From Burkholderia contaminans (GTDB taxonomy: Bacteria > Pseudomonadota > Gammaproteobacteria > Burkholderiales > Burkholderiaceae), in NCBI RefSeq assembly GCF_029633825.1, contig NZ_CP090640.1:3534001-3598000 (forward strand): 64,000 bases of DNA. The letters run 5' to 3'. This document shows positions 1 through 11,060 of the stretch, one piece after another. The first letter of the stretch is position 1. Each line of letters starts with the position of its first letter. The translations under genes were made by a program, and so were the position numbers. The notes below the pieces were generated by a model. The model did no database searches. It had not been told where the DNA came from and saw only the letters and a program-made list of their open reading frames with translations.

Positions 1-425
1 GCGTACGCACGCGGCCCGAGGCCGGTGCCGAGGAAGATGTCCTGGATGTCGCGGCGGCGCGCCGGCAGGTTGTTGATGTAGTAACTCGACGTGCCGTCGC
101 GCGTGAGCACGCGCTTCACGGCGATCTCGCCGTACTGGCCCCACTGGCCGGCCGCGCGGCCGTCGGAGTTGTCGAAGATCAGTTCGACACTGGCCCGGCT
201 GCCGGGCTTGCGGGCGGTCGAGCCGTTGAAGATCACGTCCTGCATCGATTCGCCGCGCAGCTCGGAAGCGCGCGACTCGCCGAGCACCCAGCGCACGGCA
301 TCGATGATGTTGGACTTGCCGCACCCGTTCGGGCCCACCACGCCGACAAGCTGGCCCGGAACCTGGAAATGCGTGGGATCGACAAAGGATTTGAAGCCAG
401 CGAGTTTGATCGAGCTCAGACGCAC
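1..425 (-). CDS. smc: Chromosome segregation ATPase SMC (N-terminal part, runs off left edge)
   Basis: This is the first ~141 residues of SMC, the ATPase that forms the arms and heads of the condensin-like complex with ScpA/ScpB and organises and segregates the chromosome. The N-terminus reads [17 protein letters not shown], followed by the Walker A loop GPNGCGKSN about 32 residues in. Next come the head-domain segments [16 protein letters not shown] and DVIFNGS, and the reading frame is open to base 1. The start is GTG at 423-425, because the known family N-terminus begins exactly there. The coiled coil, hinge and C-terminal head lie outside the window. Family identity is very clear. Confidence 0.95.
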   Translation of the reverse strand, partial: MRLSSIKLAGFKSFVDPTHFQVPGQLVGVVGPNGCGKSNIIDAVRWVLGESRASELRGESMQDVIFNGSTARKPGSRASVELIFDNSDGRAAGQWGQYGEIAVKRVLTRDGTSSYYINNLPARRRDIQDIFLGTGLGPRAY

Positions 426-564
426 GGCGGTATCGGATGTGAAGAAGGTGTGAAACGGACGGAGCCGCACTGCGCGAGGCCCGACGGCCCATGCGCGCGA
501 TGCGCCCCGGAATTCAAAAGCGGGGCCGCGCGCATACAGCGTTGGGCCCCGCAAACGGCTTCCA

Positions 565-1515
565 TCATACCATCGCGCGTGCGCCGTCCCGACCGTCGCC
601 GGGTTTGTCCGGTGCCGGCGCGGCGCGATGGACCCGGCTCGACAGCAGCGTCGCCAGCACGATGCACGCGCCGCCCGCCCACTCGCGCGCGGTCGGCAGC
701 TCGTTCGCGAACACCCATGCCGACAGCGCGGTGATCACGATCTCGAACAGCATGATGATCGACGCACGGTTCGCCGGCACGCGCGCCAGCCCGTATTGCA
801 CGAGCAGGTTGTTCGACGCCATCGTCACGCCGATCGCGACGATGATCAGCGCGGCCGTGCCGAGGTGGCCGCCCGCCGGCGCAGCCGGTATGCCCTCGAA
901 CAGCGACGCGATCGCGCCGAACACGGCCGCGCCGCCGAACAGCGTCGCAGTACGCATCTCCGCGCGCATCTCCGGCAGCTCGCGGCTCGCCTTGATCACG
1001 AGCACGTTGCTCATCGCGAAGCTCAACCCGGCCGCGAGCCCGGCCCATTCGGCCGGGGTGGCCGGCAGCGGCAGGCCGAGCGCCGGCGACCACAGCATCA
1101 GCATCGCGCCGCCGATCGACAGCGCCGCGAGCCCCGCGCCGGCCCAGGTCAGCCGCTCGCGCAGCAGGAAGTGCGCGTAGATCGCGGTCCACGCGGGAGT
1201 CAGGTAGAACAGCAGCATCACGCGCAGCACTTCGCCGTGGATCGTGCCCCATACGAACCCGAGGTTCGTCACGCCGGCCGTCACCGCGATGCCGGGCAAC
1301 ACCCAGTGCCAGCGCAGCGTCGAGATCGTGCGGTGTCGCGCAACGATCACGAACAGGAAGGCGACGAGGCTCGTCAGCGCGCTCGCCAGCGTGCCCGTCA
1401 CGCCGAGCGACGCCAGGATCCGCAGCGGATACCAGATCAGGCCCCATACCGACGCGCCGATCAGGATGGCCAGCGTCGGCAGGCTGCCGCGTACCGCGTT
1501 GTTCATTTGGTTCAA
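565..1515 (-). CDS. EamA-family (DMT) inner-membrane transporter
   Basis: A 316-residue protein of drug/metabolite transporter (EamA/RhaT-like) length. It is almost entirely hydrophobic, with about ten membrane segments in two repeated halves, as the family has. The N-terminal segment contains [13 protein letters not shown], the typical EamA opening. The C-terminal half has [18 protein letters not shown], the conserved loop before the last helices. These proteins usually export amino acids or metabolites; the substrate cannot be read from sequence. It is transcribed divergently from dapC across a 150 bp gap and ends 139 bp before smc on the same strand. Confidence 0.88.
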   Translation of the reverse strand: MNQMNNAVRGSLPTLAILIGASVWGLIWYPLRILASLGVTGTLASALTSLVAFLFVIVARHRTISTLRWHWVLPGIAVTAGVTNLGFVWGTIHGEVLRVMLLFYLTPAWTAIYAHFLLRERLTWAGAGLAALSIGGAMLMLWSPALGLPLPATPAEWAGLAAGLSFAMSNVLVIKASRELPEMRAEMRTATLFGGAAVFGAIASLFEGIPAAPAGGHLGTAALIIVAIGVTMASNNLLVQYGLARVPANRASIIMLFEIVITALSAWVFANELPTAREWAGGACIVLATLLSSRVHRAAPAPDKPGDGRDGARAMV

Positions 1516-1576
1516 TACCCCTTATTCGACCGGCCCGGCCGCCGTTCCGGCAGGCCGTGACCGCATTCCGTCACGC

Positions 1577-1582
1577 TATAAT
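1577..1582 (+). promoter_or_regulatory. Possible -10 element upstream of dapC
   Basis: A perfect TATAAT lies 84 bp before the dapC start, in the intergenic region shared with the divergent transporter gene. No good -35 hexamer sits 16-18 bp upstream, so this is a weak prediction from the -10 alone. Confidence 0.35.
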
Positions 1583-1665
1583 CGTCCGTTGCGACCCGCG
1601 CGCCATCGGCGTCCGTTCGCAGCCGCGCGGCGCGCCCGCCGCTTCTTTCGCTCCAACCGGCCGCG

Positions 1666-2898
1666 ATGGCCGCTTCGCCCGTGAACCCTCGACTCGACTC
1701 GCTCCAGCCCTATCCCTTCGAAAAGCTGCGCGCCCTGTTCAAGGACGTGACGCCCTCCGGCGCCCTCAAACCGATCAGCTTCGGCATCGGCGAGCCCAAA
1801 CATGCGACTCCGGCGCTGATCCGCGACGCCGTGGTGGCCGCGCTCGACGGTCTCGCGTCGTACCCGGCCACTGCCGGCTCGGACGCGCTGCGCACGTCGA
1901 TCGCGCACTGGCTCGAGCGCCGCTACGGGCTGCCGGCCATCGATCCGGCCACGCAGGTGCTGCCCGTGTCGGGGTCGCGCGAGGCGCTGTTCTCGCTTGC
2001 GCAGACGGTGATCGACGCGCGCCCGACCGAACAGGGCGAGAAGGCGATCGTACTCTGTCCGAATCCTTTCTATCAAATTTACGAAGGCGCGGCGCTGCTG
2101 GCCGGTGCCGAACCCTATTTCGCGAACAGCGACCCGGCCCGCAACTTCGCGTGCGACTACGCGTCCGTGCCCGACGAAGTCTGGGCGCGCACGCAACTGC
2201 TGTACGTCTGCTCGCCGGGCAACCCGACCGGCGCCGTGCTGACGCTCGACGACTGGCGCGAGCTGTTCGCGCTGTCCGACCGCCACGGTTTCGTGATCGC
2301 GTCCGACGAGTGCTATTCGGAAATCTATTTCGACGAAGCGGCGCCGCCGCTCGGCGGCCTCGAGGCCGCGCACCGCCTCGGCCGCGGCTTCGAGCGGCTC
2401 GTGATGCTGTCGAGCCTGTCGAAGCGCTCGAACGTGCCGGGCATGCGCTCGGGCTTCGTCGCCGGCGACGCGGCACTGCTGAAGAAATTCCTGCTGTACC
2501 GCACGTATCACGGCGCGGCGCTCTCGCCGGTCTGGCAGCACGCGAGCATCGCCGCGTGGAACGACGAGGCGCATGTGCGCGAGAACCGCGCGCTGTACCT
2601 GCAGAAGTTCAATACCGTCACCCCGATGCTCGCCGACGTGATCGACGTGAAGCTGCCCGACGCGGCCTTCTATCTGTGGGCCAACGTGTCGCGCACCGGC
2701 CTGTCGGACACCGAGTTCGCCCGCCGCCTGTACGCCGACTATAATGTGACGGTTCTGCCCGGCTCGTACCTGGCGCGTGATGCGCAGGGCACGAATCCGG
2801 GCCGCGATTTCATCCGGATCGCGCTCGTCGCGGGCACCCCCGAATGCGTCGAGGGCGCGCAACGCATCGTCGATTTCTGCCGCTCTCTCGCGCGGTAA
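1666..2898 (+). CDS. dapC: Succinyldiaminopimelate transaminase
   Basis: A PLP-dependent fold-type I aminotransferase of 410 residues that converts N-succinyl-2-amino-6-ketopimelate plus glutamate into N-succinyl-LL-diaminopimelate in lysine and peptidoglycan precursor synthesis. Visible hallmarks are SPGNPTG (183-189), the PLP-contacting [10 protein letters not shown] (213-222) and the Schiff-base lysine K253 in [16 protein letters not shown]. It is followed 43 bp later by dapD, then dapE, so the assignment to DapC rather than another class-I aminotransferase comes from both family and context. The ATG at 1666 lacks a clear ribosome site; GTG at 1681, giving a shorter N-terminus that starts [12 protein letters not shown], is a credible alternative start. 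Confidence 0.93.
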
Positions 2899-2941
2899 TC
2901 GTTCATCCGATCAATTCCATCCATCTCCTGCGAAAACGAAC

Positions 2942-3768
<827 letters not shown>

Positions 3769-3769
<1 letters not shown>

Positions 3770-4137
3770 TGGCGAAGCCGCACACCGTGGTCGTCTACGG
3801 CATTCCGAACTGCGACACCGTGAAGAAGGCCCGCGTGTGGCTCGACGATCACGGCGTCGAATTCGAGTTTCACGACTTCAAGAAGCTCGGTGTCAGCGCA
3901 CCGCTCGTCGAGGACTGGCTGAAGGACGTGTCGCTCGACGCGCTCGTCAACAAGCGCGGCACGACGTGGCGCGGCCTGGACGACGCGATGAAGGCGGCCG
4001 CCGAAACGAAGGCCGGCGCGGTCGCGCTGATGATCCACAAGCCGTCGGTCATCAAGCGCCCCGTGCTGGTGATCAACGGCCGCGTGAAATCGCTCGGCTT
4101 CGTGGCCGATCAATACGCGGCGCTGTTTGCCGCATAG
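3769..4137 (+). CDS. ArsC/Spx-family thioredoxin-fold protein (YffB-like)
   Basis: A 122-residue member of the arsenate-reductase-like family, with the single redox cysteine C15 in YGIPNCDTVKKAR and the C-terminal IKRPVLVINGRVKSLGF segment that forms the rest of the active-site face. The ATG overlaps the dapD stop (TGATG), so translation is probably coupled. Proteins of this YffB group sit beside dapE in many proteobacteria; their substrate is not established, and true arsenate reductase activity should not be assumed. Ninety bp separate it from dapE. Confidence 0.85.
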
Positions 4138-5367
<1,230 letters not shown>

Positions 5368-5378
5368 TGGAGCCTCGC

Positions 5379-6287
5379 ATGACGACACCTTTTGCCACAG
5401 TTCGCGACCTGCTGCGCTACGCGGTCACGCGCTTCTCGAAGGCCAAGCTCGCGTTCGGCCACGGCTCCGACAATGCATACGACGAAGCGGCCTACCTCGT
5501 GCTGCGCACGCTCGATCTGCCGCTCGACACGCTCGAGCCGTTCCTCGACGCGCGGTTGCTGCCCGACGAAATCGCGGCCGTGCTCGCCGTGATCGAACGG
5601 CGCGCGACCGACCGCGTGCCGGCCGCGTACCTCACGCATGAAGCGTGGATGCATGGCCACCGCTTCTACGTCGACGAACGCGTGATCGTGCCGCGCTCGT
5701 TCATCGGCGAGCTGCTCGACGACGGGTTGCAGCCGTACGTCGCCGATCCCGAGCAGGTCGGCGCGGTGCTCGAGCTGTGCACGGGCTCCGGCTGCCTCGC
5801 GATCCTCGCGGCGAGCGCGTTCCCGAACGCCGAGATCGACGCGGTCGACCTGTCCGACAAGGCGCTCGAAGTCGCCGAGATCAACGTGCGCGACTACGGC
5901 CTCGAAGACCGTATCGGGCTGCACCGCGGCGACCTCTACGCGCCGCTGCCCGCGTTCCGCACCGATCCGGGCTCGCGCTATGACGTGATCCTGACGAACC
6001 CGCCGTACGTGAACGCATCGTCGATGGCCGCGCTGCCGCCCGAGTATCGGCACGAGCCGGAGATGGCGCTCGCGGGCGGCGATGACGGGATGGACATCGT
6101 GCGACGTATCGTCGCCGAGGCCCATCGCTGGCTGCACGACGACGGCGTGCTCGTCGTCGAGATCGGCAACGAGCGCGAAAACGTCGAAGCCGCGTTCGGC
6201 GGCCTCGAACTCACGTGGCTGCCCACCAGCGCGGGCGACGACGCCGTGTTCCTGATCCAGGCGTCGGACCTGCCCCGCAAGGCCTGA
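5379..6287 (+). CDS. prmB: 50S ribosomal protein L3 N5-glutamine methyltransferase
   Basis: A 302-residue SAM-dependent methyltransferase that modifies a glutamine side chain of ribosomal protein L3. It shows the SAM-binding motif LELCTGSGCLAILAA, the acidic strand end AVDLSDKALEVA, and the catalytic NPPY in LTNPPYVNA that marks glutamine/adenine methyltransferases. The N-terminal helical domain and R-Y-A-V-T-R-F-S region match PrmB better than PrmC. An in-frame ATG at 5367 overlaps the dapE stop, but GGAG lies six bases before the ATG at 5379, so I chose the latter. It is the last gene of the dap block. Confidence 0.92.
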   Translation: MTTPFATVRDLLRYAVTRFSKAKLAFGHGSDNAYDEAAYLVLRTLDLPLDTLEPFLDARLLPDEIAAVLAVIERRATDRVPAAYLTHEAWMHGHRFYVDERVIVPRSFIGELLDDGLQPYVADPEQVGAVLELCTGSGCLAILAASAFPNAEIDAVDLSDKALEVAEINVRDYGLEDRIGLHRGDLYAPLPAFRTDPGSRYDVILTNPPYVNASSMAALPPEYRHEPEMALAGGDDGMDIVRRIVAEAHRWLHDDGVLVVEIGNERENVEAAFGGLELTWLPTSAGDDAVFLIQASDLPRKA

Positions 6288-6304
6288 GCCTTTCCGGCTC
6301 GCCC

Positions 6305-6334
6305 ACCGTGCGGTGCACCGTTGCGCCGCACGGT
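6305..6334 (+). terminator. Stem-loop between prmB and cls (weak terminator)
   Basis: A 9-bp perfect inverted repeat (ACCGTGCGG / CCGCACGGT) with a 12-base loop starts 17 bp after the prmB stop. There is no following T-run, so termination is uncertain; it may instead stabilise the dap operon transcript end. Confidence 0.35.
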
Positions 6335-6395
6335 TGGGTAAGATGCGCGTAGGCGGCCGCCCGGCCGCGCGACCTCAGGAGTCCGTCACGCGCCC

Positions 6396-7835
6396 ATGAC
6401 CCTCGACTGGCTACATCTCGGCACCCTGATCCTGACCATCCACGTGCTCGGGATTGTTGCGGCGTTCCACGCAATCATGAACACGCGCACGTCGCAAGGC
6501 GCGATCGCGTGGGCCGTCTCGCTCGCGGCCATGCCGTACCTGACGCTCGTTCCGTACCTGTTCCTCGGCCGCAGCAAGTTCTCCGGCTACGTCGACGCCC
6601 GGCGCCACGAGCTGGAAATGTTGCGCATGCACACACCGCGCTCGCCCTGGCTCGCGACCGACGCCACCGACGGGCCGGCCGCCGACGCGATCGGCCAGGC
6701 CGCGGTGCTCGCGCTCACGCGGCTCGGCGGCATGCCGTTCCTCGGCGGCAATTCGGTGCGCACGCTCGTGAACGGCGATGCGACGTTCTCGGCGATCCTG
6801 GCGGCTATCGACGCCGCGCGTGACTACGTGGTGGTGCAGTTCTTCATCGTGCGCGACGATGCGCTCGGCCGGATGCTGCGCGACTCGCTGCTCGCGCGCG
6901 CGGCGGCCGGCGTGCGTTGCTGCCTGCTGTACGACAGCATCGGCAGCTTCGACCTGCCGCACAGCTACGTCGACACGTTGCGCCGGGGCGGCGTCGAGGT
7001 TCACCCGTTCGCAACCAACCGGAAGTTCGTCAACCGCTTCCAGCTCAACTTCCGCAACCACCGCAAGATCGTCGTCGTCGACGGCAATTGCGCGTTCGTC
7101 GGCGGCCACAACGTCGGCGTCGAGTATCTCGGCGCGAAGCCGCGCCTGTCGCCGTGGCGCGACACGCACATCGAGATCCGCGGCCCGGTGGTCGCGAGCA
7201 TCCAGTACGTGTTCGCCGAAGACTGGCACTGGGCCACGCAGAAGCTGCCGCCGCTCGCGTTGCCGCCGCCCGCGCAGCCCGGCGACAGCATGCATTGCCT
7301 CGCGGTGCCGATGGGGCCTGCCGACAAGCAGGAGACGGGCTCGCTGTTCTTCGTCGAGGCGATCAACGCCGCGCGCGAGCGGGTCTGGATCACCACGCCG
7401 TACCTCGTCCCCGACGAAGCCGTGATTTCCGCACTGAAGCTCGCCGTGATGCGCGGCGTCGACGTGCGTATCCTGATCCCGAGCCGGCGCGATCACTACG
7501 TGGTATTCGAAGCGTCGAAGCTGTACGCGCGCGACCTGGTCGATGCGGGCGTCAAGGTGTTCCGCTACCGGCCCGGCTTCCTGCACCAGAAGGTCGTGCT
7601 GATCGACCGCATCGCGGCGGCGATCGGCAGCGCGAATCTGGACAATCGCTCGTTCCGCCTCAATTTCGAGATCATGGTGCTGACCGTCGACCGCACGTTC
7701 GCCGACGAAGTCGAGACGATGCTCGATGCCGATTTCGCGCAGGCGTACGAGGTCGATGCGAACGAATACCGCCGGTCGCCCGCCTGGCGGCGCATCGCGA
7801 TGCACGTCGCGCGGCTGTTCGCACCGATCCTCTAA
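6396..7835 (+). CDS. cls: Cardiolipin synthase, phospholipase D family
   Basis: A 479-residue membrane enzyme that makes cardiolipin from phosphatidylglycerol. Two N-terminal hydrophobic segments (residues about 5-25 and 40-58, ending LVPYLFLGRSKF) anchor it. Two HKD motifs follow: H-R-K-IVVV-D in FRNHRKIVVVDG and H-Q-K-VVLI-D in LHQKVVLIDR, each followed by the usual GGxN/GSANLDNRS sequences. Length and architecture match bacterial Cls. It is alone between prmB and the convergent glutathione peroxidase gene. Confidence 0.93.
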   Translation: MTLDWLHLGTLILTIHVLGIVAAFHAIMNTRTSQGAIAWAVSLAAMPYLTLVPYLFLGRSKFSGYVDARRHELEMLRMHTPRSPWLATDATDGPAADAIGQAAVLALTRLGGMPFLGGNSVRTLVNGDATFSAILAAIDAARDYVVVQFFIVRDDALGRMLRDSLLARAAAGVRCCLLYDSIGSFDLPHSYVDTLRRGGVEVHPFATNRKFVNRFQLNFRNHRKIVVVDGNCAFVGGHNVGVEYLGAKPRLSPWRDTHIEIRGPVVASIQYVFAEDWHWATQKLPPLALPPPAQPGDSMHCLAVPMGPADKQETGSLFFVEAINAARERVWITTPYLVPDEAVISALKLAVMRGVDVRILIPSRRDHYVVFEASKLYARDLVDAGVKVFRYRPGFLHQKVVLIDRIAAAIGSANLDNRSFRLNFEIMVLTVDRTFADEVETMLDADFAQAYEVDANEYRRSPAWRRIAMHVARLFAPIL

Positions 7836-7895
7836 CGGCCGAGGTGGCGGCGCCCGTGCGATCCGCACCGGCGCGGTGAACGCCGCCGGCCGGCG

Positions 7896-8375
7896 TCAGA
7901 GCAGCTTGTCGATATCCGCGGCGATTTCTTCCGGTTTGGTCGACGGCGCATAGCGCTTGACGATGCGCCCATCACGATCGACCAGGAATTTCGTGAAATT
8001 CCACTTGATTGCCTTGAGGCCGAGAATGCCGGGCGCCTCGTCGGTCAGGTAGCGGTACAGCGGATGCGCATGGTCGCCCTTCACGTCGATCTTCGCGAAC
8101 ATCGGGAACGTGACGCCGTAGTTGCGCTCGCAGAACGCACCGATCTGCGTGGCGTCGCCGGGCTCCTGCTTGCCGAACTGGTTGCACGGGAAGCCGAGCA
8201 CATAGAAGCCGCGCGCCGCGTACTGGTCGTACAGCTTCTGCAGGCCCGCGTACTGCGGCGTGAAGCCACACTCGCTCGCGGTGTTGACGATCAGCAGCAC
8301 CTTGCCGCGATACGCGTCGAGCGAGGCCGGCGCGCCGGCAAGCGTCTCTGCGCTGAACGAATACAGGGTGGACAT
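7896..8375 (-). CDS. Glutathione peroxidase family protein (BtuE-like)
   Basis: A 159-residue thiol peroxidase that reduces hydroperoxides with thioredoxin or glutathione. The catalytic cysteine is C36 in [13 protein letters not shown], with the partner glutamine in [13 protein letters not shown] and tryptophan in IKWNFTKFL completing the catalytic site. A second cysteine in the FPCNQF segment suits the two-cysteine, thioredoxin-dependent type. No signal peptide is seen, so it is cytoplasmic. It is divergent from the ABC-F gene across 136 bp. Confidence 0.93.
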   Translation of the reverse strand: MSTLYSFSAETLAGAPASLDAYRGKVLLIVNTASECGFTPQYAGLQKLYDQYAARGFYVLGFPCNQFGKQEPGDATQIGAFCERNYGVTFPMFAKIDVKGDHAHPLYRYLTDEAPGILGLKAIKWNFTKFLVDRDGRIVKRYAPSTKPEEIAADIDKLL

Positions 8376-8511
8376 CGGGCACTCCTTTTACGAAACCGGA
8401 TCGACGTGGAGTCTAGGCGAAATTGCCCCGTTGCGACATCCGCCGAACGGCCAATGCCCGGCGCGAGCGGCACGCAGTCTAGAATAGCGGTTTTGGCCAG
8501 TCATTTCCGCC

Positions 8512-10449
8512 GTGATCCGTTTCAATCAGTTCAGCCTTGCGCGCGGCACCAAGCCGCTGTTCGAGTCGACCTCCTTCGTGCTCAATCCCGGCGAGAAAGC
8601 CGGCCTGATCGGCGCGAACGGCGCCGGCAAGTCGACCCTGTTCTCGGTCCTGCGCGGCGAGCTGCACTCGGACGGCGGCGATTTCTCGATGCCGCCGTCG
8701 TGGCGGATCGCCCATGTGTCGCAGGAAACGCCCGCGGTCGACCGCTCTGCGCTCGACTACACGCTCGACGGCGACGCCGCGCTGCGCGAGATCGAGGCCC
8801 GCATCGCCGCCGCGTCCGCCGCGCATGACGGCGCTGCCGAAGCCGACGCGCACGCGGCGTTCGCCGACGCCGACGGCTACACCGCGCCTGCCCGCGCCGA
8901 GGCGCTGCTGCTCGGCCTCGGCTTCACGCTCGCGCAGACGCGCGAATCCGTCGCCAGCTTCTCCGGCGGCTGGCGCATGCGCCTGAATCTCGCGCAGGCG
9001 CTGATGTGCCGCTCCGACCTGCTGCTGCTCGACGAACCGACGAACCACCTCGACCTCGACGCGATCGTCTGGCTCGAAGACTGGCTGCACCGCTACCCCG
9101 GCACGCTCGTCGTGATTTCGCACGACCGCGAATTCCTCGATTCGATCTGCAACGTCACGCTGCATCTGGAAAACCGCCAGGTGAAGCGCTATGGCGGCAA
9201 CTACTCGCAGTTCGAAGTGCTGCGCGCGCAGCAACTGGCGCTGCAGCAAAGCGCCTACGAAAAGCAGCAGAAGACGATCGAGCACCTGCAGAGCTTCGTC
9301 GACCGCTTCAAGGCCAAGGCGACCAAGGCGAAGCAAGCGCAGAGCCGGATGAAGGCGCTCGAGAAGATGGAGCTGATCGCGCCTGCGCACATCGCATCGC
9401 CGTTCACGTTCGAATTCCGCACGCCCGATGCCGCGCCGAATCCGATGATGGTGATGGAAGACGTCCGCTGCGGTTATCACGCCGACGGCGGAGCGGAAAT
9501 TCCGATCGTCGAGCGCGTCGCGCTGTCGATCCAGAACGGCCAGCGCATCGGCCTGCTCGGCGCGAACGGCCAGGGCAAGTCGACGCTGATCAAGACGCTG
9601 GCCGGCACGCTTGCGCCGCTGTCGGGGCATGTCCGCGACGGCAAGGGGCTGACGATCGGCTATTTCGCGCAGCACCAGCTCGAAACGCTGCGCGAGGACG
9701 ATTCGCCGCTCGCGCACCTGGCGCGGCTCGCGCCCGACACGCGCGAACAGGAGCTGCGCGACTTCCTCGGCGGCTTCAACTTCTCGGGCGACATGGCGAC
9801 CACCCCGGTCGGGCCGTTTTCGGGCGGTGAAAAGGCACGCCTCGCGCTCGCGCTGATCATCTGGCAGAAGCCGAACCTGCTGCTGCTCGACGAACCGACC
9901 AACCACCTCGACCTCGAAACGCGCCATGCGCTGACGATGGCGCTCGCGCAGTTCGAAGGCACGCTGATCCTCGTCTCGCACGACCGTCATCTGCTGCGCG
10001 CGACGACCGACCAGTTCATGCTGGTCGCGAAGCACCGGCTGCAGCCGTTCGACGGCGACCTCGACGACTACCGCGACTGGCTGCTGCAGCACGCGGCCGA
10101 GCAGCGCGCGGCCGCGAAGGCCGACAGCGCGGCTTCTTCGGGTGCAGGTGCAGGTGCCGCGGCCAACCGCAAGGACCAGAAGCGTCAGGCCGCCGAGGAA
10201 CGGCAGCGCCTGTCGGTGCTGAAGAAGCCGCTGCAGACGCGCATCACGAAGCTCGAAAAGGAAATGGAGACGCTGCACGCGGAGAAGGCGCGCCTCGACG
10301 CATTCGTCGCCGATCCGGCGAGCTACGAAGCCGAGCGCAAGACGGAACTGACCGACGCGATCCGCAAGCTCGGGGACGTCAACACGCGTCTCGAAACAGT
10401 CGAGGCCGACTGGCTCGCCGCGCAGGAAGAGCTCGAGCAGATCGGCTGA
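8512..10449 (+). CDS. ABC-F family ATPase (YheS/Uup-like)
   Basis: A soluble 645-residue protein with two ABC domains in tandem and no membrane segments, the mark of ABC-F translation factors that act on stalled ribosomes. Walker A loops are GANGAGKST and GANGQGKST; signatures are SFSGGWRMRLNLA and PFSGGEKARLALA; both Walker B regions read LLLLDEPTNHLDL. A linker rich in K/Q (KATKAKQAQSRMKALEKME) between the domains is the P-site tRNA interaction motif, and the C-terminus (last ~100 residues) is a charged coiled coil. Length and tail favour YheS over EttA. It starts with GTG at 8512, fitting the family N-terminus IRFNQFSLARG. Confidence 0.92.
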   Translation: MIRFNQFSLARGTKPLFESTSFVLNPGEKAGLIGANGAGKSTLFSVLRGELHSDGGDFSMPPSWRIAHVSQETPAVDRSALDYTLDGDAALREIEARIAAASAAHDGAAEADAHAAFADADGYTAPARAEALLLGLGFTLAQTRESVASFSGGWRMRLNLAQALMCRSDLLLLDEPTNHLDLDAIVWLEDWLHRYPGTLVVISHDREFLDSICNVTLHLENRQVKRYGGNYSQFEVLRAQQLALQQSAYEKQQKTIEHLQSFVDRFKAKATKAKQAQSRMKALEKMELIAPAHIASPFTFEFRTPDAAPNPMMVMEDVRCGYHADGGAEIPIVERVALSIQNGQRIGLLGANGQGKSTLIKTLAGTLAPLSGHVRDGKGLTIGYFAQHQLETLREDDSPLAHLARLAPDTREQELRDFLGGFNFSGDMATTPVGPFSGGEKARLALALIIWQKPNLLLLDEPTNHLDLETRHALTMALAQFEGTLILVSHDRHLLRATTDQFMLVAKHRLQPFDGDLDDYRDWLLQHAAEQRAAAKADSAASSGAGAGAAANRKDQKRQAAEERQRLSVLKKPLQTRITKLEKEMETLHAEKARLDAFVADPASYEAERKTELTDAIRKLGDVNTRLETVEADWLAAQEELEQIG

Positions 10450-10579
10450 CCGCCGTCGCGGCGCGGCCGGCCGATACGCCAGCCGGCCCGCCGTGCCGGC
10501 TGGCTCCCCGCCGCCGCCCTTGGGGGGCATCGCAGCGCCTCGACCGACCATCCGGCCCTCGGCGGGCCCGGATACGACA

Positions 10580-10603
10580 AGGCCGGGCGCACCGGCCCGG
10601 CCT
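10580..10603 (-). terminator. GC-rich stem-loop after the small hypothetical gene
   Basis: Arms AGGCCGGGC and GCCCGGCCT with a 6-base loop lie 45 bp past the end of the 88-residue minus-strand gene, and also past the ABC-F gene on the other strand. There is only a weak T-run, so this is a tentative terminator. Confidence 0.4.
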
Positions 10604-10647
10604 GTTCATTCATTGCCGCAGCCACCCGATTCGCCGCGCCGGCCGGC

Positions 10648-10914
10648 TCAGCGTCGCGGCAACGTGTCGCGCGGCATCTGCTCGTCGTCGCCCATCAGGT
10701 GCCGGCGCCCTTCGGTCGGCCGCCGGATCGCCGCAGCGACTTCCGCTTCCGTCACGTCTTCGGACACGACCTTGCGCGCCAGGCGCCCCTCGTCGTCGAT
10801 CCATTCAACGATCCGGCATCCGCCGCCCCAGGGCTGGCGAATCGGCTCCGACACGCGGCAGCCACGCAGGTTGTAAAGGCGTCCGCTCGGCGCTTCCCCG
10901 TACGATTTCAACAT
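10648..10914 (-). CDS. Conserved hypothetical protein (88 aa)
   Basis: I do not recognise a named domain. The protein is small, charged and has no signal peptide: it starts LKSYGEAPSGRLYNLRGCRV, has a central GGGCRIVEWIDDEGR, and ends in a polar tail. The ATG at 10914 is preceded by AAGGGA at a good distance on the minus strand, which decides the start over an ATG 30 bp further upstream. Third-position GC is high, as in neighbouring real genes. It stands alone between the ABC-F gene and radA. Confidence 0.72.
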   Translation of the reverse strand: MLKSYGEAPSGRLYNLRGCRVSEPIRQPWGGGCRIVEWIDDEGRLARKVVSEDVTEAEVAAAIRRPTEGRRHLMGDDEQMPRDTLPRR

Positions 10915-11060
10915 AGGTTCCCTTCGCATTGCGCGGTTCGACAATCCGGCAAAGGATAGGGAAAAGCGATGTCCGGCGGGTTACATGACCCTACATATTC
11001 TTTACAGTGAATTACGCGACAGATCGCCCGCGCCCATGGCCCGGACGCCTGCCGGGCCGC